The notes beneath the pieces were generated by a model that was given only the letters and a program-made list of their open reading frames with translations, did no database searches and was not told where the DNA came from. Shown here piece after piece: positions 14,001-22,922 of a DNA stretch of 64,000 nt. The stretch covers positions 5,715,501 through 5,779,500 of the forward strand of contig JAPYXD010000581.1 in NCBI GenBank assembly GCA_030998225.1, read 5' to 3'. Within the stretch, counting starts at the first letter, position 1, and each line of letters opens with the position of its first letter. Source of the DNA: Diplolepis rosae (taxonomy: Eukaryota > Arthropoda > Insecta > Hymenoptera > Diplolepididae). A program made the translations under genes and the position numbers.

Positions 14001-14368
14001 AACTCCAAATTTTATTACTTATTATAAAAAGCACATCTAAATTTCAATTTAATCATTCTTAGTTCATACAAGTACGATACAAGTATCTTATGTTTCAAAG
14101 TAATTTTTTATTCAATTTTATTTTCATTTTGATAAGAATAATTATTATAACTTGTGAATGGGTTATATTGAAATTAAAATTCTGAGTTTAAAACCATAGT
14201 TATATTTTAGTGTCAGACGGAAGTCGTGTGTGGTTTAGCAGTGACACCCAAGAAAACACTCTCCACGGAATTTCGCCAAGACCAATGAAGAAGATGTCTT
14301 TCAAAACAGGCCCAAAATTACGTGGAACTTCTCAACCTACACCACCTGATAGTCCTCGATATACATGA
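2006..14368 (+). CDS. RALGAPA1: Ral GTPase-activating protein subunit alpha (RalGAP alpha)
   Basis: This is the catalytic subunit of the RalGAP alpha/beta heterodimer, which stimulates GTP hydrolysis by RalA/RalB (exocyst, membrane traffic, mTORC1 crosstalk); it is homologous to tuberin. Exons: 2006-2111, 3183-3293, 3903-4074, 4166-4523, 4604-4878, 4962-5256, 5535-5896, 5994-6210, 6318-6525, 6651-6782, 7199-7426, 7951-8141, 8250-8348, 8434-8718, 8830-8955, 9228-9395, 10194-10304, 10373-10531, 10607-10780, 11191-11554, 11683-11831, 11895-12070, 12167-12626, 12731-13017, 13102-13238, 13325-13450, 14211-14368. All junctions are GT-AG and phase-consistent. The sum is 5634 nt, giving 1877 aa, similar to vertebrate RalGAP alpha. 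The start is [16 protein letters not shown], matching the conserved family N-terminus. Long alpha-helical repeats fill residues 1-1480. The Rap/Ral GAP domain is about 1530-1740, with LGND at 1646-1649 supplying the presumed Asn thumb (N1648). The junction 13450/14211 may also include a 21 nt microexon. Confidence 0.95.
10860..11085. mobile_element. Palindromic tRNA-derived foldback element (copy 1), in RalGAP alpha intron
   Basis: The left part (10860-10940: GTATCAGATAGGATAC..., TCGTAGACAATTTCAAACTC) matches the left arm of the copy at 16019-16389. The core is a perfect 41 bp inverted repeat, 10962-11002 against 11024-11064, with a 21 nt loop. The pairing extends further with few mismatches through AAATTTAAAGAATTTGAAAT on both sides. 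The loop and right arm hold CGAAAGACCTGGGCTCGAAT, similar to a tRNA T-arm/B-box. The right outer arm is missing, so the copy is truncated. It lies in the intron between exons 10607-10780 and 11191-11554. Confidence 0.8.
13809..13829 (+). CDS. RALGAPA1: Candidate 21 nt cassette microexon of RalGAP alpha
   Basis: The segment is preceded by a pyrimidine-rich tract ending TTTTTTGACAG and followed by GTAATA. It is 21 nt long and enters and leaves in phase 1, exactly the phase of the flanking exons 13325-13450 and 14211-14368. Inclusion adds seven residues (VLQNLLR) and gives 1884 aa without a frame change. The call rests on splice signals and phase; no transcript was available. Confidence 0.55.
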
Positions 14369-16014
14369 AAAATTTGCAAAAGAAGCTCAGCAGCAGTACT
14401 TTACGCCATTTACTTATAATTTATAATGTTGGACGATTAACAAGTTCCTCTAACGCTCGCACCAGACTGAACGCTGGGCACAATGAAAAGAACAGAAAAC
14501 TATATTTTTTGTTCTCATCATTCAAATCGGATGTCAGATTTCCGATTAGCTTCAGACTTTTCTTTTCTCCGTCCTTAGGTTTAATTTTTTATGATTATCT
14601 TTGTACAGAAGGTCGCTGATCATTTGTATCATGACATTTAAGTTATTCGACTTGTAAGTAAAAAATGATACGGAGAATTCACGGGCACTCATTTTTAGTG
14701 CACGGTTTAAAATCTACATTTTAATAAAAATATACCTCATTTCGTTAATACAAATGCGAACGAGTTTTACTCCGTTAACGATCAAATTTTAAATTTTTCG
14801 AAATCATGATTTTCGGATAATTTGTAATTCATTTTGACGATCTTACAAGTTGTACTTTCTCTTTAGGAACTTTCAAGAACACCAAACTTTTCTAAAACGA
14901 ATTTTATCGATGATCTTGAAAAACAGGACTAGGGTAATTAATTATTCACCATGAATTTTTATATAAAAAATAACTAATAATTTTTAACTATTTTTCGCTA
15001 CGTTCATAATAGTAAAATCGCATTAAACGTATCACAGATTATAGATATTACATTCCAGAAAACTGTTTTGCGTGATTTATTTATTTGCTATTAGAACGAA
15101 AACAAGTCGGAATTCATATGCCGATTTTATTGATTCCAGAGTTGAAGACTATTCAGCATTTTTATACTTATGGAATAAGTAGTAACTTGAAGTTTTGAAC
15201 AAAATTGTGAGAAGGATGTATTTGGTAGATCGAAGGAATTGAAATTGTGATCCCAAGGGATTCCTCAAATTCGAATTTGCGGATTCTCTAATTCACGCGT
15301 TTCATTGAATGACTCGGTTCAAAAACGTATCAAGTATTAGTGGCAGTAGATCAGATTGAAAATCATGGCCAAAGCAGCATTATTTTTTCACTAATTTATA
15401 GCCAAGCGTCAGAATCATTGTACGTACTGTAAATATAGCGAGAGAGAATATATGTATAATATATCGTACAATGAGCATAATCTATATTGTGACACACGAT
15501 GTCTCAAATACCTCTTACAATTTTTATACCTTTTATTAGAGGCAAGTATTTTCTTGTTAAGTTCGATAATTTGTCTCCTAAAATTGTTATTCAGCATTTG
15601 TTTTATAATCACGGCAAAAATGTTAGAATTTAAGTTTTCTACAAAGAAGTACTTTAGACGTCGTATGTCAACAATAATTACTGCCTCGTGGATCAAATAT
15701 TTATCTGATATTTATTTTTATTAGTTTATTGTATAAACTAATTTTATTTACCTGTTATCAACTGCGAAAATTTTTTGCAAGTTATTCAATATTTTTTTAT
15801 TAAATTATATTATTATATAAATAATCAAAAAACATTGTTAATTTTTAGATAAAACCTTTTCTGATAGATATTTGATTCTAGGAGTGCAGGTAGTAAGATA
15901 ATTTTGAAATTAACATCTCTTATATAAATGTTGTACTTAACAAATTCTTCTTATTATTAATATTACCTATTATTATTTATAACTTGATCATTGCTAATAT
16001 CTTACAAGTTTGAT
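14369..16014. other. RalGAP alpha 3' region, no further gene
   Basis: It is AT-rich with no recognisable coding segment. A possible polyadenylation signal AATAAA is at 14723-14728, about 355 nt after the stop. Small open frames (14365-14619, 15415-15724) show no similarity or codon structure and overlap on both strands. Confidence 0.6.
14723..14728 (+). terminator. Possible polyadenylation signal of RalGAP alpha
   Basis: AATAAA hexamer 355 nt after the stop codon. In DNA this AT-rich chance occurrence is common, so it is only a candidate. Confidence 0.3.
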
Positions 16015-16018
16015 GTTA

Positions 16019-16389
16019 GAGTTGAAATGTCACTGACAACAAGTCTCGGTATCAGATAGGATACTTTCCCGATAGGTCTCCACGCAGACAATTTAAACTC
16101 TTAAGTCATGGAAAGCAATTAATAATTTTCAAGTAATTCAAAATCTCTCGATGAAAAAAAAAAACACTTTCGACTTTGCCGACAATCGAAAGACCCGGGC
16201 TCGAATCCCGGCACAATCGAAAGTGTCTCTTTTTCCACAGAAAGATTTTGAATTATTTGAAAATTATTAATTGCTTTCCATGATTTAAGAGTTTAAATTG
16301 TCTGCGTGGAGACCTATCGGAAAAGTATCCTACTATCTGATACCGAGACTTGTTGTCCTTATAAAGTAGTTAGTGACATTTCAACTCTA
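16019..16389. mobile_element. Palindromic tRNA-derived foldback element (copy 2), near full length
   Basis: The whole segment is an imperfect palindrome of about 370 bp. The left arm begins AGTTGAAATGTCACTGACAA and the right arm ends AGTGACATTTCAACTCTACC. Shared inner blocks include TATCAGATAGGATAC / GTATCCTACTATCTGATA and GCAATTAATAATTTTCAAGT / its complement. The centre holds GAAAGACCCGGGCTCGAATC, a B-box-like sequence, flanked by ACACTTTCGA...TCGAAAGTGT. No open reading frame is present, so this is a non-autonomous element of the same family as the copies at 10860 and 16440. Confidence 0.8.
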
Positions 16390-16439
16390 CCATAAAAATT
16401 GTAAAATTATTAAAATGTCGAAATGCAATATAATGAGAT

Positions 16440-16580
16440 CTTCCTGTGGACCAAGGGATGTCAGACGCCTGTGTAGCTCGGTTAAAGCAGTCGATCAGCA
16501 ATCGAAAGACCCGGGCTCGAATCCCAGCAAAGTCGAAGGTATCTCTTTTTCCACAGAAAGATTTTAAATTATTTTGAAAA
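16440..16580 (+). mobile_element. tRNA-like SINE-type copy (copy 3) beside the foldback
   Basis: From about 16467 the sequence folds like a tRNA. TGTAGCTCGGTTAAAGC resembles an A-box/D-arm. A short stem TCGA...TCGA encloses a 7 nt loop with AGC in the anticodon position. GACCCGGGCTCGAATCCCAG resembles the T-arm/B-box. The tail CTCTTTTTCCACAGAAAGAT is shared with copies 1 and 2. The acceptor stem does not pair well, so it is not called as a functional tRNA. It is best read as a tRNA-derived SINE head from which the foldback copies arose (inference). Confidence 0.6.
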
Positions 16581-16889
16581 TTGTTGAAATCACTAGCATA
16601 TTACTGAACTATTTTTCTTACTAAACGTTATGTTAGTAACTTCTATACAAGCTTTTAGGGAATCTAAAGTGTGATGCATATAGCGGATAAAAAAACATGC
16701 AGCTTTTTTCTTTGATCGGGAAGCAATTTTAAATATTTAGAGAAAAGTGAGAGTTCTTAATATATATTTGAATCGCGACAAAGTGATAAAAATCTACGCT
16801 CTTTCATTCTGTAAGAAGAAATAATTGTGAATTTTCAAAATAAAGCATTATTACTAATAATAAAAAGTAATACAGACACACACACACGA

Positions 16890-17501
16890 TTAAGGGGGTC
16901 CACCTGTGTACCGGCGTTACTTCGAGCGCTTTTTCAGGAATTTTTTCGGGAGAATTACTTGAAATTTTTAAACGAATTATACGTTATTTTGAAGGTTTAT
17001 TTTTCTATTTTACTGAGTAATTTTTTCAAAAGTTCAATTTGAAGCCTAATATTTACTCAGGGCGTTGTAAGTGGCCAGATAAAAATTGTGAAAATTTATA
17101 AAATCGCGATCTTTTTACCGAAAATGGATTGTTTTAATACAGTTTTTCGTGATGTTATGAGCTGTAAAAAATGCAAAAATCCAAATTTAAAAAAAGCGCT
17201 ACTTAGGTACTTTGAGTAATCTTCGTAAATTAATAAGTTAAAATTCCCACTTGATCTGTTCAGTAGATATTTTTCAAACTTGCCCACAAATTGCAAAAAC
17301 ATAGTTTCAAGAAAAACACCTTCAAAGTTTGAAAAGTTCGGGTATAATCCATGTGCGTAGCACTTTTAGCGCCCTTTCACGCATTAAGTTAGCCGAATCC
17401 GGAAAATCACTTTATGCTAACATTTTTCACATCTTAACGATCCGAGAAATACACAAAAAAAATCAATTGTTTAAAAATATTATACAGCTGGATCCCTTTA
17501 A
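16890..17501. mobile_element. Degenerate TTAA-flanked inverted-repeat element (piggyBac-like MITE)
   Basis: Both ends are TTAA (16890-16893 and 17498-17501). Just inside, the left end GGGGGTCCACCTG matches the complement of the right end (AGGGATCCAGCTG) at 10 of 13 positions. TTAA target duplications are typical of piggyBac superfamily insertions. There is no transposase frame. Weaker than the similar element at 27305. Confidence 0.4.
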
Positions 17502-17588
17502 GAGTTTTATTGTTTTTTCATAATTTATATACTATATAACGTACTCAACTAATTTTTATTTTCAATTTCTCTATTACAGAATATTTTT

Positions 17589-18694
17589 TATACAGGGTGC
17601 GCACGAGTGGGTTGCAGAATATGGAATATAATTGGGAGTAGTTTAGTATACGAGATACCGCCCAACATGCACTTTCGCTATTCGAAAAGATCTTTTTCAG
17701 GCGTTTTTTTGAAATTCGCGCCAGCTCGAAAGAGGTTGTGCATGCTTGCGCATGTCTGTTCGCTTTTTTCTAGGTCGGTAATAGTGAAAAATGTCTATAT
17801 TTAATTTTAAATATGGTACAGGTTAGGTTTTCAAATGTAATTTTTGAAAAAATAGTAAAAATATTAAAATTAAAAGTGTCATGTTTTAAAAATATTGTCG
17901 AAAGTGGGGCAGAATTTTAAACAACAGTGAGTGAATTTATTATTCAGACACACAAGTGTAAATAGTTGAAAATTGGAACCAAGTTTGACAGCAAGAAGCT
18001 CACCTTTGTAGTGTGTGATAAAAAAAATAAATTTTAAGCAAATAAAGAGCTTTGTTGCCCTAAAAGATTGTTACGGCATGGAGAATGGTAAGATTTTAAA
18101 TCTCTATGATAAAAAATATTGAATATTTTTTTAATATAAAATTTTCAATTACAACAATATGTTTTAAATTTTCATAAAAATATCTACTCACTTCAAATGA
18201 AGTTAAAAAAAAAAAATTAAAAATTTTTAATTTTGACGGGAAATTCAGATAAGTATTTTTTATTTCACTTTAAATGATATTCTTGAAAAGAGACATTTAC
18301 TTTGTGAAATGTTTTTTTTCTTTATCAGGAAGAGTCAAAAATGAAGCAAGTGGGAAAAATAAAGGATTTAAGAACTAAAATTGCGTAGGTAATAGGTAAT
18401 AAGGTAAGGTAGTAAGGTAATAGGTATAAGTTGCAGTAGCAAAAGTACATACATAATAATGTAATAATAGTTTGAAATATCTTAAAACTAAACTTTATAA
18501 TTTATCATTCTGAACAAAATATCAAAACACTAACTGATGTTTATGTAATCAAATCCTCAATAGCCATTGATTATTGTAAAAATTGTTCCCGGGACTAAAA
18601 TAAAGGTTTCAAAATTCTGCAAACTGGCTCAGTATACTAAACTACTCCCAATTATATTCCCTATTCTGCAACCAACTCGTGCCCACCCTGTATA
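17589..18694. mobile_element. 1.1 kb non-autonomous DNA transposon with 62 bp terminal inverted repeats
   Basis: The left end at 17591 starts TACAGGGTGCGCACGAGTGG. The right end at 18692 is its inverted complement with about three mismatches in 62 positions, and both inner ends reach TTTAGTATAC. A TA dinucleotide flanks each end (17589-17590, 18693-18694), consistent with a TA target duplication. The interior has only short frames and no recognisable transposase, so it is a deletion derivative or MITE. The superfamily is undetermined; Tc1/mariner-like is suggested only by TA. Confidence 0.75.
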
Positions 18695-19033
18695 CCGCAT
18701 ATGGTTATATAAAAAAATTTAATTAACATGTTCTTGATTTATTCGAAAACTTTAAAACGATATTAGTACATTTTTGAATAAAATATTCTTTCAGAGGACG
18801 GGCATAAAAATAAATATTTTACATTAACATAGGGATCGAGTATTGAGTCGTTTTTTTGTGAAAACGTAAAATCAGGTAAAATACATGGTTTTATACGTTT
18901 TATACACGAAGTAAATACGTATTTTAAGTAATTTACATAAAAAATACATTATGTAAAAAACTAAGGACGTAATATAAGTAGTAATATACATGCAGAAAAC
19001 AATGTAATATATCTCTGAAACGTGTACAAACGT

Positions 19034-19266
19034 CAATGAACCATAGAGATATTACAGATAGAGGAGACAAGCCAGCCTGAAACCTGTCAGCTCGGGCGAG
19101 AGAGAGAGTAATATGGAGGGTTAGGCTGACTCTCTCTAACGCGGTACGCGTAGACAAAGACAGAAAAAGCCTCCGATCATCTCTCTCTTCCGCTCTCACC
19201 GAGTTTGCAGACTGACGTTGCCACTTATTGTCTCCTCTATATCTGTAATATCTCTATGTAATGAAC
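19034..19266. mobile_element. hAT-like MITE (217 bp) in the ZPR1 promoter/leader
   Basis: Inverted ends lie at 19042-19070 and 19228-19258 (CATAGAGATATTACAGATAG, one 2 bp gap between arms). They are flanked by 8 bp direct repeats, CAATGAAC (19034-19041) and TAATGAAC (19259-19266), with one mismatch. An 8 bp duplication is characteristic of hAT insertions. The interior contains a GA-rich run (GCGAGAGAGAGAG). The right end is 36 bp upstream of the ZPR1 ATG, so the element must form part of the promoter or 5' leader. Confidence 0.7.
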
Positions 19267-19294
19267 ACGGTAAACATAACCTAAATTTTCTAAA

Positions 19295-21148
19295 ATGTCA
19301 TACGCAAAAGAGCATAAGAATAATGATAAAAAAGAACCTTTATTTAAGAATCTTACAGCTGATGAACCAGAACAAGAATCAACTATAATAGAAAGTTTGT
19401 GTATGAACTGTGGAAAAAATGTAAGTTTCATTTAATTCAATTTGTTTTTAATGACTAAAACTGAATTTTAATCAATGTCACTAAAAAGCCGAAAAAGCTT
19501 AGCTTTTTTTCCCATATTCCGCATAGCAATTTTTAGTATTAGAATTTTTCTATTTTACTAATATAAAAGTTTGAAAAACTTAATTAATGATTTTACGTGC
19601 GATGTTTTACGATGGTTTTCGTTTGATAAAATACATAACCTATATCGATTCACGTAAGGAGGAACTTCTAGAAGTTTTTATCATGAATTATCTAAATAAT
19701 TTTTGTTTCACAAATTTCAGGGAATTACAAAATTATTGCTTACAAAAATTCCACATTACAAAGAAGTTGTGCTAATGTCCTTTGATTGTGAGCATTGTGG
19801 GTATCAAAATAACGAAATACAGAATGCAGGAAAAATTGAAGAAAAAGGAGTTAAAATTACTCTGAACGTCTCATCAGTCAGAGATTTAAATAGACAAGTA
19901 GTAAAATCTGATTACACATCTGTACGAATTCCACACCTGGATTTTGAAATCCCAGCATTATCTCAAAAAGGAGGTATCTATATTTATTGATAGAGGTATT
20001 TGATTTAAAAAGTATAGTTCACCCCAATTATATCTTTCAAGGATCTAATAGTTGAAAAAGAATTGTCAAACCATCTAAATTAATTAATTATTTCAGAAGT
20101 GACTACAGTGGAAGGAATAATCGAACGAAGTATTGCTGGTTTGGAACAAGATCAGGCAAAACGAAAAGAAGAAAATGCAGAAGTAGCTGCCCAAATTGAT
20201 GCATTTATCGAGAAACTCCGATCTCTCAAAAAATTTCGAAAACCTTTTACGATGATTTTTGAAGATATTTCTGGAAATTGTCACGTAGAAAATCCTTTAA
20301 TGCCTTTGAAAGATACGAATTGTGATATAACGCATTTTAGACGAACGACTGAACAGAATAACACCTTGGGAATTTATGCAGAAAATCAAGATGTTTTATT
20401 AAAACCTATACAAGAAGGAGAATTTCCTTTGGAAGAAATTGAAGGAGAAGTTTTGACATTCCCTACAAATTGCCCGGAGTGTAATAGTCCTTGTGAGACT
20501 AATATGAAGATGACTCGTATCCTTTTGAGAATTAAAAAAAAATGCAGTTAGAGTTTTTTCAATAAGTGTAAATCATCACAACTTTGCTAATAATCCTTAA
20601 CATTCATATTAGACATTCCACACTTTAAGGAAGTAGTTATAATGGCCACAAACTGTGAAGCTTGTGGACATCGAACAAACGAAGTCAAAAGTGGGTCAGG
20701 GATAGAGCCTCTAGGAGTTAAGATAGAAGTAAAAATTAACGGAAAAGAAGATTTTAGTCGTGATGTTTTAAAATCCGAAACTTGTCACATGGAGATACCC
20801 GAATTAGAATTAGAAGTTGGCCCCACGACTCTCGGAGGTAGATTTTCCACGGTTGAAGGAATTATAGTATCTATTAAAGATCAACTAGCTAATTCCACAG
20901 CTTTCACAGGAGATTCTAGCGACAAAGAAATTGTGAATAGAATGGATCATTTTATTTCTGATTTAGATCAAATCCTCCAGGGTGAAAAAGTAGTGACTTT
21001 AATTTTAAACGACCCCGCTGGAAACAGTTTTATTCAAAGTCTTTCAGACGATGGACCCGACGATCGATTAACAATCACAAAGTACGAGAGGACTTTTGAG
21101 CAAAATGAAGAACTTGGTATAAATGATATGAAAGTCGAGAATTATTAA
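19295..21148 (+). CDS. ZPR1: Zinc finger protein ZPR1
   Basis: ZPR1 binds eEF1A and the SMN complex, moves to the nucleus after growth signals and supports snRNP and Cajal-body biology. Exons: 19295-19420, 19721-19973, 20097-20516, 20613-21148; 1335 nt, 444 aa, close to the human length of 459. The two ZPR1 modules are clear. Zinc finger 1 is C36-x2-C39...C65-x2-C68, followed by an alpha/beta domain. Zinc finger 2 is C252-x2-C255...C281-x2-C284, with the family motif IPHFKEVVIMAT at 268-279, followed by the second domain. The start MSYAKEHKN is the first in-frame ATG after the upstream MITE. The last intron (20517-20612) has U12-type signals. It converges with DNAL1. Confidence 0.95.
20517..20612 (+). 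promoter_or_regulatory. U12-type (minor spliceosome) intron in ZPR1
   Basis: The donor GTATCCTTT matches the U12 5' splice site consensus. TCCTTAAC at 20594-20601 matches the U12 branch-point consensus, with its branch adenosine about 12 nt before the AG at 20611-20612. The terminal dinucleotides are GT-AG. Confidence 0.9.
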
Positions 21149-21270
21149 TTAAGATCAATTTATGTAAATAATTCTTGTTGAGAAACTTCCAATAAGCTTT
21201 TTACTAAATTGAGATGTTTAAAATTACCTCCAGACTTCTTCATTATGGAATTCAATATTTATAATCCTAT

Positions 21271-22186
21271 TTAAACGTCGGTGCGGCTGAAATGAAGGTA
21301 CATTTCATTGAATTGAATAATTCAGAGATTAAAAGTAGTCTTGTAAGAACTTACACAATGGGAATAGCATCAAGTTTTTTTAAATTTGGCAGCCTTCGAG
21401 TGACCTGGGAACGCCACGAATCTTGATCCATACTCTCACAAAGGGGATTATAAGTAAATAATAAATCTTGGAGATTTGGAAGCTCTTGTAGACGATTAAA
21501 TTCGTTCCAATCTTTTACTAGATTATTACTCATGTAAAGAACTTTTAAAGCTTTTAAGGAGTTTACACCCTTTACTTTTTCTATCAAATTATAAGAGATC
21601 CATAATTCTTCCAAATGCTCACCAACCGCTTCCAATCCTGAGAATGTTTTTATATTGTTTCGACCCAGAGAAAGGATTTTGAGATTTTTTAATGAACTGA
21701 TTCCTGATATCTTTTCTATCATATTTGTTGAGAGTGACAATTTCCTGAAAAACAATTTGGATGCACATTTTAAGAATCTTTTTATTAAGAATAACAAATT
21801 AATTAAAAGTAGTATAGGTTGTATTGGCCCTTAATTTAAATAAAATGCGTCAGAATAAATTAATGTTTTTACTCTACACCGGTGAGGGCAGCTAAACTAT
21901 TATCCATCTTTTCGATTGGGGGCCATTGAAAACCAAAATAGATATCTTTTTCTTCACTCGCTGATTTCTCGTTTATTTCCTCCCATCTTTGAATTGCTTC
22001 TTTGCAAGTTGTTGCTTTTAACTGTTTAAAAAGAGATTATTTAATCATAATAAAAGTTTAATGTAATTCAAATTAAAACTATTTTGCCGGATGTAATAAA
22101 TATTGACAAAAAACTATTTTTATTTATTAATTTTTTCAATTTTTAATCATTTACTCTTGCAATTACTTAATTCTATAATATACCAT
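21271..22186 (-). CDS. DNAL1: Dynein axonemal light chain 1 (LRR protein)
   Basis: This leucine-rich-repeat light chain binds the motor domain of the outer-arm gamma dynein heavy chain and links it to microtubules in cilia and sperm flagella. Coding exons (on -): 22184-22186 (ATG only), 21873-22021, 21355-21744, 21271-21286; 558 nt, 185 aa against 190 in human. The N-terminus [14 protein letters not shown] matches the family. Central repeats include [49 protein letters not shown] and [14 protein letters not shown]. The last intron uses a strong donor GTAAGT; the 16 nt last exon ends the protein IVRTDV. If unspliced, a TAA follows directly, changing only the last residues. The ATG-only first exon is inferred from ATG|GTATAT and phase. 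Confidence 0.88.
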
Positions 22187-22922
22187 ATTTTCGACTGCGA
22201 GAAGAAAATTTCTGTAAATAACCAATTTTCTAATTAATATCATTGACATCAAAATGAGTCAAAACAAATGAGTTCTATTTCAAATTAGAAATTTATCAAC
22301 AACTTCAATTTTGAAGAAATTTAAATCTAAAGGATTTGATACTAAGGAAGCCATTAAATAAATAAATTCTACAAAAATAACGAAACTTTTAATATTATAA
22401 ATAGTTCTGAAAAAAAATCGAGAGCACAAAACAATTTTTAACCTGAGACTAATCAAATTATTATAAATAATTTTAAATAGATCAATAAATGAACAATTAG
22501 TCGTTCACAAACAATAAATTTCACTTAATCCTAAAAAATCAATACCTAATATCATAAAGCGTTTGTGTTTTGAAAATCACCTATTAAAAAGCGCTGCTTG
22601 TATTTGATAAATTTGTCGATTGCATTATCTTTTTTATAAATTCTAAAGTTCTCTACGGCACTATCAAACGATACCCTAGCGAACCGGCTGAACCTAGCGT
22701 AAAGTAGCGTAAATATAGACATTATATTTTTAACATTTTTAGCGTTAATAAATAAAATTATTGCATATTTCCATTACGGTTCAACGTTGACTTTAATGTA
22801 GAATAAGGATATAAACAAGTTAAATATTTATTTTGTCGCTTTCATGAGTTATTCGCTAGGGTATTTACTGTAATTTATCTTTACTTCTTAAAATTCAGAT
22901 TTTATTATTTCTTTGGAATTTT
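22187..22922. other. AT-rich spacer between DNAL1 and the RING gene
   Basis: No gene is visible. It must hold the DNAL1 promoter/5' leader and the 3' leader of the RING gene (both on -). No distinct repeat was seen. Confidence 0.6.

Noticed and set aside
16467..16540. Functional tRNA-Ala
   Set aside because: D- and T-arm-like parts are present but the acceptor stem does not pair and the tail is shared with a repeat family, so it is treated as a SINE-type copy.
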